Origin: Arabidopsis thaliana
Lineage: Eukaryota > Streptophyta > Magnoliopsida > Brassicales > Brassicaceae
Assembly: GCF_000001735.4 (NCBI RefSeq)
Contig: NC_003071.7
Location: 17,831,443-17,895,442 of the forward strand
DNA length: 64,000 bases
Direction of reading: 5' to 3'
Under the pieces are notes generated by a model, which was not told where the DNA came from, searched no databases, and saw only the letters and a list, made by a program, of their open reading frames with translations. The position numbers and the translations under genes are program-made. This document shows, piece by piece, positions 35,244 to 47,613 of this stretch (positions within the stretch are counted from its first letter, which is position 1; each line of letters opens with the position of its first letter).

Positions 35244-36130
35244 TCAAGACAAATAGCGGTAAACAACTTGAGACACTAGAGTGGTTGTAAACAGTATAGT
35301 TGGGATTCTGCTAAGAAATTTGGACATCCTCGATCCCGGCATGTGGTTAAGCTCCTGAGATATGGATCCGTAGCCGAATGTCTTGGGAATAGAGCCTAGA
35401 GGCCGAAGTGGAAGCACATTCTCAACCATAGGGGATATGACCCAAGTGTCTTTAGAGATGCAACGAAGGAGGTTGGTCTTTGGATAGTATTTCAACAACC
35501 TCTTTTCATTGTCATGCAAGTAAACATTTCCATGCTTAGAAACCGCCACCGGCCTAAAATGCACTTTCCACGGTAAGATCTCTACAGGAGGATAAATCTA
35601 TGGAGTAAGCCTTGGTCCATCCATCATCTTTTAGAACATCCATGGTCCATATCCATAGTATCCAAGGAGGATGCAAAAACGATTAGGCTATGGCTAGACG
35701 GTCATCAAGGTTGACAAGTTGGTCGGCATAAGTTGCGTGAGTTGGTCTTGAGCGAACATTATGGAACTCTTGTGTGTGAAGATCCAAAGCTAGTACCTGG
35801 AAAGGTTTGACATTTAACCAGTAGATGGAGCCCTGAACACACGCAGACTTCCTTCTGGGATCCACCCAATAAGGAGGGGGGCTCCTCGATCTCCGCCATT
35901 CACCAATATTGACATCAAAAATCTCACAATCCAAGGATTGATCTCCATTGTTTTGAGACCGTTTTGAATCTGAGGATTGAATTCAACGGCAATCCAAGGA
36001 CGATTTCTTCCACTAGATCGGGACATAGGTAGATCATCGGATTCGGGTTTTGTTCTCTTTCTTCCGACATTGGATCAGGGTTTTGTTCTTCTTCCGACAT
36101 TGGATCGGTGTAGGGTTTAACATTATCCAT
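35244..36130 (-). pseudogene. Broken F-box gene (F-box associated domain type)
   Basis: The 5' part (36130-35924) codes an F-box: PMIYLCPDLVEEIVLGLPLN then SILRFKTVSKQWRSIL, and stops at once. A second frame (about 35934-35683) has the F-box-associated pattern SPPPYWVDPRRKSACVQGSI and YWLNVKPFQVLALDLHTQEF. A third short piece reads TMDVLKDDGWTKAYSIDLSS. A fourth (35564-35244) reads HFRPVAVSKHGNVYLHDNEK. The order is right for an F-box/FBA gene, but at least three frame breaks separate the parts and about 100 residues seem missing between the F-box and the first FBA part. Intact members are SCF ubiquitin-ligase adaptors. A spliced truncated product cannot be excluded. Confidence 0.7.
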
Positions 36131-37154
36131 TCCCCTTTTTATTTGGTTTGTAACTTAGCCGCTCTGGTTAAGCTACAATTACAATTGTCATCTAAATAAT
36201 GGGCCTTGTATGGGCTTATCTGATCAATTGGTTTCAAAACTATTTCATTTGTTATCTAGTAGAGCTTATGGGCATAATTATGTAATACGCAACTTGGGCT
36301 AGGTCTTGTAATATCGTTATTTCTCATGCTTTTCTTCAATATCCGAAATTAATGTACATTATGCAAAGTAAAGAGAATTACTGTTGTAGCTTTTAAACTG
36401 GCCACGTGATGGGAACATGTTAAAGAATCTAATTCAACTTATTTTAATGATGTGAAAAAGTGAGAATCACAACAACAATACGACAAATACGACGCAACAT
36501 TTGACAGATATGCAAGAAAAGCTTAGTGGTTTTTATGGACGTTGGACTTAAATTATTGTTTTGATAATTCAGTTTCGTATTCTTTTGTCCCCGTTCAATA
36601 AAGTTTTTTCACATTCTGATTTGGTGGTTTTTGTTTTTGTAACAAAGGAAATACTAAGTTACTAACAACTAATAAGGATTCCTTATAGGAGGAGCTCTAA
36701 GCTTAGCCAATAGCCATTATAGTTGAACTTTATTTTGTCTCTTTCTTTTGTCCTTATACTCTGTTTCTGCTTACGTCATTTATTCATTGATTAGATTTAC
36801 TACTACAAAAGACATCTCTCTTTCTTGCGAAATCTTAAACACGTGTTTTTGACTGACAAACCGCAAACGTTCCGTACAGACAAGAAGACAGGAACAATTA
36901 GCCAAAAAAAAATATAAATATTAAAAAAATAATAATGCCTCCTAAGATTTGTATCAGTCATCATCACTCCACAGGCTCTTTTGATCATCCGAGTGAGATT
37001 TCTTCTTTGTCCCCAACTTTCCACAACCAAACGTGTGGTATCATCAATCAATTAGTTGCTAAGTAGAGAAACAGAGCATTTCAAGACTTTGAAGATGCTA
37101 CTGAGCCGGGTCTAATGGCATTTGCATCTCATCTATTTGTTATTCACAATTCTT
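36131..37154. other. F-box gene promoter and kinase 3' flank
   Basis: About 1 kb. TGGGCC at 36200-36205 and TGGGCT at 36211-36216 are site II-like motifs about 70-90 bases upstream of the F-box ATG. The remaining sequence is AT-rich. A minus-strand frame at 36803-37051 (MIDDTTRLVVESWGQRRNLT) has no family signal and I do not call it. Nothing else is recognised. Confidence 0.4.
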
Positions 37155-39188
37155 CTAAGGCTTTGTCTCTGAGCCACTAGGACCAAGAGATTCGTCTTTG
37201 GTCTCAACAATCTCCATGCCCGCGGTTTTGCTCCTTTTGTTCCTCCTCTCCTGCCAAAATGCGAAAATCTTGTTTCATTTATGAATACAGAAACATGTAT
37301 ATAACTATATTGTTACAGCTTTAGACCATCATAAGAATATTTTAGTACCTTGTGAAAAGGGTGTTCATCAGATTCAAGCATGCGCGCAACCTGACTCATT
37401 CTAGGACGTTTCTCTGCTTCAGGATCAACACATCTAAGGGAAACCAAGAGTGCACGTTTCAAAGCACTTTTACTAGGTCTAGGTTCAAGTCTTGGATCCA
37501 CAACTTCTTCTGCTCTTCTTGTTCCAACCATCATCTTTAGCCATTCAACAAGATTCACCTGCCAATATACAAGCCCGTTCAATAGTTTCAGGAAATTAAC
37601 ATATTCATAACTTTTTCCGATACATTAACAAAATCAAGACCAATTAACCAAGCCTCACCTCATTAGCAGGACGACCATAATCAACTGGATCTCGACCAGT
37701 TATAGCTTCAAGAAGCAAGACACCAAAGCTATATATATCACTCTTTTCGTTTAAAAGACCTGTATTAGCATATTCTGGTGCTACATATCTGAAAACAATA
37801 ACAAAAACAACATCAATGATTTCTTTGTAAGGACATCATCTGAGAAGATAATAATAACCTTAATGGCCTGAGGAGGGTACAAAGTTTTGGACTTTACCCA
37901 AAGGTACCCATGACTCTGGTAGTGATGTGACTCTCACCCGAGTCCAAGAGCTTGGCTAACCCAAAGTCAGAGAGTTTTGCATTAAACTCATCATCAATCA
38001 ATATATTACTTGCTTTTATGTCTCTGTGGACCACTTTTGGTTCTATTGCTTCATGCAAGTAAGCAAGCCTGTAAAGTTGTACAAATTGCAGACCCTTTTA
38101 ATAATCAAGCATTGAACATATCCAACAAAAGCTAAACTGTTTCAAACCACTTACGCTTGTGCAGTACCAGTAATGATTTTCATCCGTGCTTCCCAAGTGA
38201 GATTTCCATGTTGCCGCATTGCTCCATGTAGCCATTGTTCTAAGTTACCACTATTAACATACTCATAAACAAGCATCCTGCATTCATCATTATATTTAGA
38301 TTCAGTACAATCCAATTGCTCAAATGGATTAAAGACAAGTGAGACTCACCGATGAACTCCCTCTATGCAATATCCTAAAAGCCTAACAAGATTCTTGTGC
38401 CGTACATGACCAATAGCCTCAACTTCTACCCGAAATTCCTTCTCAGCTTGCCCTCTAGAGACCAAAATTGGGAAAGGATTATTAAGTTACAAAAACATAA
38501 GATTGACAAACATTTTGATATTCAAGTTGAAAACTTACAGATTGTTCAGAAGCTTCTTTACAGCAACCTCGGTACCATTAACAAGTTTACCCCTATAAAC
38601 TACTCCATAACCACCCTCTCCAAGCACATTCACTGGAGCAAAACGGTTGGTTGCTAGCTCAAGATCCCTAAGAGTAAACCAGTGTCCCCAACCAAGATGG
38701 GATATTTCTGGTAAACCAACCAAAGGAGATGCTGTTACAGGTCCTCCTCCATACTGTCTCCCAGCACTTCCAAAGCCTCCTTCTTCACCAGAATGAGAAC
38801 TACAAGCTCTCTCATGGTGATTCACAGAGCTACATTGACTCAAAGTGTCATTATCACTAGACTTGGTTCTTCCCAAGTGAGACATCATCGTTTTTCCAGT
38901 GGATTTATCATTCATTTCTATATATAAACTTTCGGGGTGAGGATTCTGAAACCCAGCCCTGTCGACTCTGATATCTTTGGACACATGTGGTATTTGGTTG
39001 AAAGGAAACTTGCTTGAAGACCTTCTAGATTTCCGACGGAATGTGATCCATAGAGACAAGATGCAGAGAATCATAACTATGAATACTCCAACTACCAAAC
39101 ATACCCATACCCACAACTTCAAACCCTTCAAACCAAAAAATGATATCTTCTTGGACATTTCAGCGTTTAAAGAACTCTCAGGTGGCAT
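37155..39188 (-). CDS. Receptor-like protein kinase with short extracellular part
   Basis: Seven coding exons: 39188-38539, 38454-38350, 38277-38155, 38068-37898, 37788-37659, 37558-37349 and 37250-37155, giving 494 residues. A short N terminus leads into one membrane helix ([20 protein letters not shown], about residues 23-42), then a Ser-rich juxtamembrane part and a kinase domain: [44 protein letters not shown] and [19 protein letters not shown] is in the RD form, so activation-loop phosphorylation is expected. No LRR, lectin or other ectodomain is present. It belongs to the TMK/PERK-like group of plant kinases often named by locus only (At2g42960 by position). Ligand and role are not known to me. 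Met at 39158 is an alternative start just before the helix. Confidence 0.92.
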
Positions 39189-42100
39189 CTCTGGTCCTGT
39201 ATGCTTCTCTTACAACTTCACTATAATCACCTAAAACAAGAGAGTGTATCACATTCACATATAAACACTTGCATACATCACACAAGGACTAAAAAGAAAT
39301 CTTTCACACTTCTCATTTCACATTTAGCCACCAAAACAGAAAGCGTAGAAGCAATGGTAGATAACTCAATCTGAGGCCACATGGAACAATCTAATAGATG
39401 TGAGTTAAAAAAAACCTTCACAGACACAGTAAGAAATTAAAAAAACGCACACTTTCATTGGTATAAGTAAAAATATAGCGGCATATCAACAAATAAGTTA
39501 TGGGCATTACGTGTCCCCACAAAAGATGGGAGCTTGAAGAAACAAGAGAATCTCGGCTTTAAAAAAATCATCGAAAAAAGCATCACTTAACTTTGAAGCA
39601 AGAGACAATTTACAGAGAATCAATCACATAATGATATCAAAAGAAAACATTCAAGGAAAGATTTCTGGGTCTTATGGAAAAAAAAGAAGACTGAAGAAGT
39701 TACCTTAGTTAGTATGTTGGGAGAGAGACTAAAGCTTTGTCCTTTAGATTTGTCTTCATCTTAGAACAGAACAGATGAAACAATGGAAAAAGAAAAGGCT
39801 CCGTTTTTTTAATCTGTTTCTGAAGCAAACAACAGTAAATTAATTGGCAGAGATGTACCAATAATGAATTGTAGAGTTTGAGCTAAAATTAATTTACCCA
39901 CAAGGAACTTGATTCAGGGTTATGGTTAAAAGCCAAAAAAAATATTAATATAGCAAGGAAGTGTGTGTGTGTGTGTATATAGAGTTACACAGTAATGGGT
40001 TAATGGGGAACAGAAGAAAAAAACTTTGGTGAAAAATGGTTTAGTGGGAGAAAGCTTTGTTTGCAATGGAGGAAACAAGAAAGAGAGAAGAAGTGAGCAG
40101 TGAAGGGAAAGCAAAGACAGTGGATTTGTCAACTGTGACATTTATAGCTACTTGAAGAATTAAAGATATATATTTTTACAATTTTTACTTTTACTTATCT
40201 ATAAATAAATAAAAATTATTTCATAAAAAAAATTGAAGTGGATAGAGAGATAGATAGGGGAGGGAATTCCCAAACACAGGCTTTGGAATTTTTAGGTCAA
40301 TATTATTCTCACTCTTCAATATACCTTTTTTTCTTCCTTTCACATGTCTAGTTTTGGATTCTATCAAAATTTACAAAAAAATTTTCTGTACTTCAAATAT
40401 TTTATTATAATATACTATAAGCTTATTGAAGACTTTATATTAGTATTTTTATTTTGATCGAGGAGAATAATATATAGCATTCAAATGCACATTTAGAGAA
40501 ATTTTTGTCTTTGTTTTGGGGAATGTTACAACTCCATAAGTCATATCTAAGAAACCAATGTGCCTTTCTTGGAGAAAATGAATTCATATGAGAGAGAGAG
40601 AGATTTAAAAGCCTTTGATGGAGGCTTTACTTGAAGCATAACTTTTGGATAAAGTTTTATGCCTACAGATTAATAAATCTTATCAGCTTTTAAACATAAT
40701 CATATTCATTTTAAGTTTTAATAAAGATCATTTTGGATATGGTAAGTCCCTAATAATTTATACTACAAACGTTTGCACTAGCATGTTGGTCGTTGTGTGA
40801 TTGGTTGATGGTGGGTGGAGTTACAGGCTAAGGCCAAGTTTTTGCAGAGGAAGAATGGCCAATTTTACTGAATATTGTTGTTGCTGCCATGTGATCACGT
40901 GCTTCTCACGTGTCTTACACCTCCTTTTAGCTAGATTCGTCCTCAAGTGTTATTCTCCCAAAGTTTTGTGATTCGTTAGTTTTTGAATTTATGTGATTTG
41001 ATGGAGAAAATGTGATGGAAAGTCAGAAAAGAATGATTACTCTTGATCAAATTATTGATACTAGATTTATATTACTTCTCCATGTGTGTAATTTATGCTA
41101 TTATTGACTCCCATATGTCATATTTCTTTTTACAAAAAAAAAAAAAAATCTAATGATATAGATAATGAACCCATATGGGGTGATGGCGCAAGTTGACAAG
41201 TGTCATTAGAATCAGATCATAAATTCAACAGACTACGTACTTCAAATCGATTTAAGTAATTTATCTACAAAATTTTGGTATTGAGGTGGATGGGAAACGA
41301 ATGAGATTCAATCAAACTTATGCTTGAATCCTTTGATTTTATGCCGTCATGGCTAGCATTCGCAAGGCATTCTTCGATCCCATCATTAAGCAAAAGAAGT
41401 CACATATAGGTAAGCTTCATCACTCGAAGATTTTTGGTGTTTTCAAATATAGAAATAATTATTTAAAGCAAATCCAATTGTCGTATATACTATATACACC
41501 CGTATGTGTGTATTATTGCGTTTCCTTTTTGTAACACTTTTATAGGTAAAGATATAAAGATGGATTAAAGAGGAAAAGTTTTTCTTTCGTGTGTGATTCA
41601 TCAATTTTTATGTCTCTCCTTTCAAACTTTTCTCCTTTGCTTTGACCACCAATAAGACATAAGCATCCACAACGGCTATTATTAGGAGACCGACAATCCT
41701 AGTACCACGGTCCTTTCAATGCTCAATACAACAATAACCGTATGAACACATTCTCTCTACCTCCGTTTTTTTATAGTTTCGACTTCCAAGACTCGATGCT
41801 CCGTTTTAAAACATTTATGTGAATAAACACACATAAAAAGATACAAAAATAAAACATGTACTATCTTTTTATCTTCGTCTTCAAAACAACACTTAATTAT
41901 GATAAAACATACGTAACAATTTACTGCTAAAAAAGAAGCTTAGAATTCTAATACACAAATTGTTATTGAGGTAAAGTGTCATATATAAATTTATCAAAAT
42001 CAAGATAAAAGAGGAAAGCCAAGCCCATATTTCAACAACCATAAACAAAAAGTCTTAAACCGTACATTTACATATGTTTTCCTCTTACTTGAATCATAGG

Positions 42101-42247
42101 GACAAATTTCTCAATTATAAGTTTAAGAATTTGACATAAGAAAACTTTAAGCAAAATTCCATATAACTACTATGTCTTCATTGATGTTGCACTAGGTGAT
42201 TTTAATATTTGATACAATTATTGTATAGTTATACAAATAGTAATAAT
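39189..42247. other. Kinase leader/promoter and long AT-rich gap
   Basis: The first 600 bases are probably kinase leader, perhaps with an intron. A (GT) run lies at 39961-39976. Two CACGTG boxes are at 40896-40901 and 40907-40912. A short frame at 41349 codes MASIRKAFFDPIIKQKKSHI and then meets a good donor (ATAG|gtaagc), but no second exon was found. A poly(A) run is at 41135-41148. No other gene is seen. Confidence 0.45.
40896..40912. promoter_or_regulatory. Paired CACGTG boxes
   Basis: Two perfect G-boxes with an 11-base centre spacing, about one helical turn: CACGTGCTTCTCACGTG. They lie 1.7 kb upstream of the kinase start and 1.3 kb upstream of the tRNA gene. Both sites would face the same side of the helix. 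The target is not clear. Confidence 0.55.
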
Positions 42248-42320
42248 GACTTCATGGCCCAATGGATAAGGCGCTGGTCTACGAAACCAGAGATTCTGGG
42301 TTCGATCCCCAGTGAAGTCG
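42248..42320 (+). tRNA. tRNA-Arg (anticodon ACG)
   Basis: The 73-base gene folds as a full cloverleaf. The acceptor stem is GACTTCA with TGAAGTC and the discriminator is G. The anticodon stem CTGGT/ACCAG encloses the loop CTACGAA with anticodon ACG at 42281-42283. A-box-like TGGCCCAATGG is at 42255-42265 and the B box GGTTCGATCCC at 42299-42309. A T-run just after the gene (TCTTTTT from 42321) is a Pol III terminator. There is no intron. Confidence 0.97.
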
Positions 42321-42555
42321 TCTTTTTCATTTTTGCTTTAACACGTCACGTCACACGTGTTCGTCACAAACGAATTTGAGGCGGTTTACTTTGGTCTGAC
42401 ATAAAATAATTCTTATTTTTTCTCCAAAACAATATTTGAAAATTTTCCTGACCTCTCAAACAGAAATTGAAAATTGAAATCTCAGAGGAACACAGTATAG
42501 AAAATAAAATAAAACGAATTTTTGCAGTGGCGAAGCTTGGAGCCTCTTTCATGTG

Positions 42556-43378
42556 ATGGCCTTGAACTTCTTCTCCACTTCTCTTCACCCAATTTCAAAC
42601 CCATCTTCTTCCTCTCGATCCAAACAGAGCCATCATCTCCTTCTGCAACTCTCTTCTCCTCCAGCAACACGTGTCCGCTCCGAGCGAAGTGAAATCGGCG
42701 TCACTGACGACAACAACAACAACAACGATACTTCTTCGTCTTCTTTCTCCGGTACATGACCCGATTTATGGTTGTTCATTCTTGGTTTTTAGTGGAATTT
42801 GCCAAATTGGGTCTTCACTGAACTTAGGAATTGAGAAAAAAGTTTCGATCTTTTTGCGTGATTTCTATGTAGAAATGTGAAAGTTTCATCTTTTGAGTTC
42901 TGATTACCATCGAATTCGTTTCCTTGTAGGTTCTTCGTCTTCTTCATCAGTACGCACACAACTAGATCTCCTTGAGCAGCTAACTTCAACAAGTGATGGT
43001 ACATGACTTGCTCTTTTCTCTTAGAATTGGATTTTGATTAGAATCGTAGAATCACCTGAGGTTTTATATCAATCATCAGGGTACTTAAGTGATGGTGGTG
43101 GCTCAAGAGGACTCACTATTCGTGACCAATTGGCTGGACTTGTTGGTGACAGAGACGATGATTTCAGCATTCCCTTAGGCAAGAACTTAAAGAAAGTGAG
43201 TCCTAAATTCTTAACGATATCTCAGAAAAGGAACATTAAGAGACAAAGCTACCTTAATGAGGTCTCTCAGAGGAATGATTCTGTTTTCTTTGCTACTATT
43301 GGCGCCTTTGTAATCCTTCCTCCTTTGGTCATTCTAGCTATTGCTATCTTAACTGGCTATGTTCAACTCTTCCCTTAA
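42556..43378 (+). CDS. Small plastid-type protein with C-terminal membrane helix, function unknown
   Basis: Three exons, 42556-42751, 42930-42998 and 43080-43378, phases 1 and 1, give 187 residues. The N terminus is rich in Ser and poor in acidic residues (MALNFFSTSLHPISNPSSSS), as in chloroplast transit peptides. The middle is Asn/Ser-rich and then has QLDLLEQLTSTSDGYLSDGG and LTIRDQLAGLVGDRDDDFSI. One hydrophobic helix near the C terminus (FFATIGAFVILPPLVILAIA) should span a membrane. I do not recognise the family and propose no function. The ATG at 42556 directly follows a GTG, and is the first ATG of the frame. It would be At2g42975 by position, about 235 bases after the tRNA gene. Confidence 0.82.
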
Positions 43379-43562
43379 GTATAAATTTATATACTTTGTC
43401 AAATTTGCATATAGCAGGAGTTGCTTGTATTCAGAAATCAGATTGTCCAATGATAAATATAGGTTGATCTTTTCTTTGAAAATCTTGGTACAATGTAAGA
43501 AAATAGGTTCTTCATGTGTTATCTTGTGTACAGTTACTTTGTGTTTATAATCTATCAAGAGG

Positions 43563-45146
43563 TTATATGTCCGCACACTTTGTGGGTGTGAACCCTAGCC
43601 TAGACCTCTTTGTATCATAGAGTATATGGAAATTCTGTTGCTGGTAGTTTCCGATGATCGAGAAGGTAGATTTTGGAGTTCCTAGAATTGCCAAGCAAAC
43701 CAAATCCTCGCTCAACCAAATGAAGGAGTTCTCAGCAGGGAAATTCCAAACTGTGCCGTCTACAAATGCAATCCCGAGCTCAGGTAGGTGGATGTTGTTC
43801 TCCTCTATGCCAGATACATTGAAGCAAGGATCAAGGACCGGGAAATCTCTAAATATTGGGTAGTTTTCTTTCATTTTCTCTGCAAACTTGTTTTTGATGA
43901 TCTCATATGCAGGTTCTGCGAAATAGCTTAAGGTTGTACCAGAATCAATGATGGTTCCACCATCACCATCTGATGAGATATTCCATGTTTCTTCAGGTAT
44001 GTCTAGAGCTTTGCCGCCGACTAGAATGGATTTGATCTGTATATAGTAAAATGTCTCCACTGAATTCTCCTTCCCGTTCACAAAAGAAGTGAAGTTCAGA
44101 TTTGTGTGGTTCAGCAAATCTTTGTCTTCTCCAAATATCAACTTGCTGCTTACATTGGTGTTGCTGTTTCTATCGACAAGACAGTAGGAAAAGGAATGGC
44201 CATAGAGAGACTGAAGCTGAGAAGAAAACGAAAGAGGTCCTCTTCCTAACCCAAGCAGACCTGAAGCACCACTGAAGAGACCTCGGTTCCAATGGCCACA
44301 CCCAAACATCATATTTCCCACCTTGTACTCTGAGCTTCCTCCCTCAGTGGTCGTGAGATTAACGGTGAAAGTCTCAACCGCGAAATCTCCAGTTGTGTTC
44401 GACCTGTCTCCATACCAGTAGAAATAAGGGCACGATTGGTTATCTGATTCGCACTGTACTGGAGGATCGGGTGATGAGATAAGGCTGCATCTAGGGTCAT
44501 TGCATGTTATGTTCTTGAATGAAGCGGACGTTTTTGGATCATAAAACATACCGTTTTGATGGAAACAGTCGTAGCAAGGAAGGCATTGGAGCCAGTTTAA
44601 GTCACTCCCTGTGTCAAGAATCAATGAGAAGTGTTTTGGTGGTGTGCCCACAAGCACGTCCATGAAGTATTCACCAGAACCGAGCGTCATACCAGACTCA
44701 AGTGTTGCTATCAGCTTCCCCGGTGAAACCTCTGGAGCTCCCACCAAAGAAATATCTGAGGTAATCTTCTTCCTAACCTTCTCGTTTTTCTGTTTCTTCG
44801 ATTTGTTGAACCGAGCATGAAGCGTCTTAATTCTTGTGAGGTCTTGGATTTGAAGATCAACAACTGAATGTGTTGTTCTCTTTGTTTCTTGTTTAATCCT
44901 TGATTGAGGCTTCACCGATTCTCTGGTATGTTCCTTGGAAGGATCATGTTCCTTGGAGGAGAAACCGCAATCGTTGCTTGTTGAAGAAGAAGCAGAACTG
45001 AAACGCATCGTATCTTGGGAATTAAACATGTTAAGGGATGAAGAGTAATGCTCATGTTTCCCTGAAAGAGTTCTACAGTCTCCGGAAAATGGTGAGACAG
45101 AGAACAAAATCAGGCCAAGAAGAAATATACTGAGTTTGGTCGACAT
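43563..45146 (-). CDS. Secreted A1-type aspartic protease
   Basis: A single exon codes 527 residues from MSTKLSIFLLGLILFSVSPF, a signal peptide. The in-frame Met at 45302 adds 52 residues without family character, so I chose the inner start. A Ser/Lys-rich propeptide reaches to about residue 150. The first catalytic motif is LILDTGSDLNW (Asp 178), the second TIIDSGTTLSYF (Asp 401). Cys-rich segments such as CLPCYDCFHQ and the plant-specific FGCGHWNRGLFSGASGLLGL place it with the atypical/nucellin-like plant pepsins rather than phytepsins; there is no plant-specific insert. It should cleave proteins at acid pH in the wall or vacuole. Substrate is unknown. Intronless and full length. Confidence 0.93.
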   Translation of the reverse strand: MSTKLSIFLLGLILFSVSPFSGDCRTLSGKHEHYSSSLNMFNSQDTMRFSSASSSTSNDCGFSSKEHDPSKEHTRESVKPQSRIKQETKRTTHSVVDLQIQDLTRIKTLHARFNKSKKQKNEKVRKKITSDISLVGAPEVSPGKLIATLESGMTLGSGEYFMDVLVGTPPKHFSLILDTGSDLNWLQCLPCYDCFHQNGMFYDPKTSASFKNITCNDPRCSLISSPDPPVQCESDNQSCPYFYWYGDRSNTTGDFAVETFTVNLTTTEGGSSEYKVGNMMFGCGHWNRGLFSGASGLLGLGRGPLSFSSQLQSLYGHSFSYCLVDRNSNTNVSSKLIFGEDKDLLNHTNLNFTSFVNGKENSVETFYYIQIKSILVGGKALDIPEETWNISSDGDGGTIIDSGTTLSYFAEPAYEIIKNKFAEKMKENYPIFRDFPVLDPCFNVSGIEENNIHLPELGIAFVDGTVWNFPAENSFIWLSEDLVCLAILGTPKSTFSIIGNYQQQNFHILYDTKRSRLGFTPTKCADI

Positions 45147-47613
45147 TAAGCTGCTGCTGAGATTACTAATATTAATAAAACCATTCAAGAATAAGGAAGA
45201 AAAGAAAAGAGAAGAGAGACCTATGAGTGATTTTGAATTATAGCTTCTAAGGACAAAAGAGGAGCTAACATAAAAAAGAGTAGAGGATTTTGTGAAAGTC
45301 AATGGAATCGAAAATATTAAAATAAGTTACAATTCGATATCTATTTGACTGAGACAGAAAGCCATATCATACCAGAAAGCAAGAAAAATAAACAAGAAAA
45401 CATTTTAAAAAATAAGAGAATATTGTAGGTGGTGATGGTCTTCTCTTCAGTGAGACTGGTTCAAACATGTGGAATCTTTAGTATTTTTGTTTTTCTGATT
45501 CGTAGTTTTCGTTGAAATGTGAAGTTACCCGCTTAACAGTAGTTGGTAGTACTACAAAAGTAAAACTTCAGGTAAGAATTACTTAATCCAACTTTTACTA
45601 TGATAAACAACCTAATTTCCAATACGCTCTCCTCTACGTATTTTTATATTCAACTAGATTTTGTGGTGTATATATATATATATATATATATAAGCTCTTG
45701 AGCAATAGTCACATAATTAGCTCAAAAGCCAGCCACATCTATAACGGGATTTTTTAATTAAATTAAAGATCAAATAGATGATATACTTTAATTGACTGTA
45801 GAAGAGTCTTTCTAAGTGTGTTTGACTGTGACTAACCACATATGAACAGTTAAGAAAATTCTTTATTTAAAATAAATAAATTAAAAGATAGAGGAAACAA
45901 GAACGGAGAACCTATGTTGGAAATGCCCCCAAATCTTTGGAAAATTTGTAAGTAGAAAAGTTATTATTTTCCTTTAATTTGCAACACTATTCTTGTATTG
46001 TAAACAAAAATACTTGAATCAATTATTTTGAAAGAAATGATCTAAAGATAGTGACATAATTCAATAGATTTTTATTTTAATATACCAGTCAATTTTGTTT
46101 TCCTACCATTCATATTACACAAATGAGGAATTTCATGAAAGGCTGCCTTTCAGAATTTCTGTGTTTATACGAATCAAATAGTTTGTTAAAATCTAAAATG
46201 ATTATTTATAAAATGAAATCAATAAAAGATCAAGTTCAGAAAAATGTATGTTGTTTTACTTAGATGTATTTTTGTAAATAAAGCAAAAGATTCGAATTTG
46301 ACTTTCAGAGTTAATACTGTTTAAGTGTAACGTATTCCTAACTATATTGTGATGAACAAACTGATTAGCATTCAATTTGTTATAATCCCAACCAAACATT
46401 TCATTTTTAAGTGTGCACGTAATTCCAATATATTCCCATGTCTATCTTTCAAATCTACTTTTCAATTTTCATATTCAATTAACAAACCCTACATGTGTTT
46501 TTCTTTTTCTTTTTTGTCAAACGCTACATGTGTTTAGTAGATTAATATTTCATTTCAGTTTTTTAAAATATGTAGTGTTATATTATAACCGATTTGTTTG
46601 ACGTAAAAAATGTGGTAAAGTTGTAGCCAAATTGCTTGTTTTTCTAATGTGAAGAAAACATCCTGAATCACTAATAAGACAACTATTGAGAACAAATCGG
46701 TAATCAATATCAAATAATAAGTAATCGTATGTTAAAAGAATAAAAAATAACAAATAAACACCATTTTCGTACGTCGTTAGTTTTTATTAGGTTTGGATTA
46801 AACTATTAAAACAATATGATTGTTACGAATCATGCGGTTCACGGGGTCAGACGAAATCATAAGTGTGGAGGTGCAACTACCAGAACTACGTACATTATTA
46901 AAACCTACCATTATACATCTCTTCTACATGTGCCGTTTCATTTATTACCTCACCACCCACTTTTCTCACTATAACCAAAATTTAATACCCTTCCACACTA
47001 TTTCTTCGTTTTTTTGTCTTCCACATATTTCACTTATTTGTGTTTTCTCACCTGTTATAGCAAAATTACCACCTTGCATTCATGTGGCGTTTCACTTATA
47101 TATTACTGACACGTCTACTAAAATTCAACATAATTTGAATGTGCTATGAAGGGTTGTAAACAATTAGAGTCAATTTTATCAATATGATGTATCTAATTTT
47201 TATACTTGACTGGTTTTAGGTAGATATCTGTTAATGAGCGCACTGAGCATGCATGCATTATATATCATACACCCACCAACTTCTAATTCAATAAATACTT
47301 CCAACTTTGTCCACTTTTTTGGTTATTTAATCAACTTTGTGTAGAGTTTATATATGAAACCAAAAAAAAAAAAAAAAAAAATCTCAAATAAAAGATATGA
47401 AAGATCAAATATCTTAAATCTAATGTTCCTAATAAAAATAATTGATTCACCGAATTCGAATAACTTAAAAAGTACACTGAAATTAACCCAATTCATATAC
47501 AAAGAATTCGTACATATATATCTAAAATTTTAGTTTATTAAATACTACATGTTATGTATATAACTGAATGAAATTCCTAGGTACCATCGCCGCATGCTAA
47601 ACAAGTTGTTAGC
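45147..47613. other. AT-rich divergent spacer
   Basis: About 2.5 kb between the protease (-) and the GDSL gene (+). It contains a (TA)12 run at 45669-45692 and an A-run at about 47362-47379. A 109-codon plus-strand frame at 46820-47149 is Phe/His/Ile-rich without a recognisable domain, and I do not call it. I see nothing else. Confidence 0.45.
45669..45692. repeat. (TA)12 microsatellite
   Basis: Twelve TA units without interruption in the spacer between the protease and the GDSL gene. Confidence 0.9.

Noticed and set aside
36803-37051. 82-codon minus-strand frame between the F-box relic and the kinase
   Set aside because: The first 38 codons look protein-like, but no family is recognised and the rest is AT-rich noise. 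It may be 3' UTR of the kinase gene.
46820-47149. 109-codon plus-strand frame in the protease-GDSL spacer
   Set aside because: Composition follows the AT-rich background (Phe, His, Ile, Leu) and no motif, splice context or start context supports a gene.
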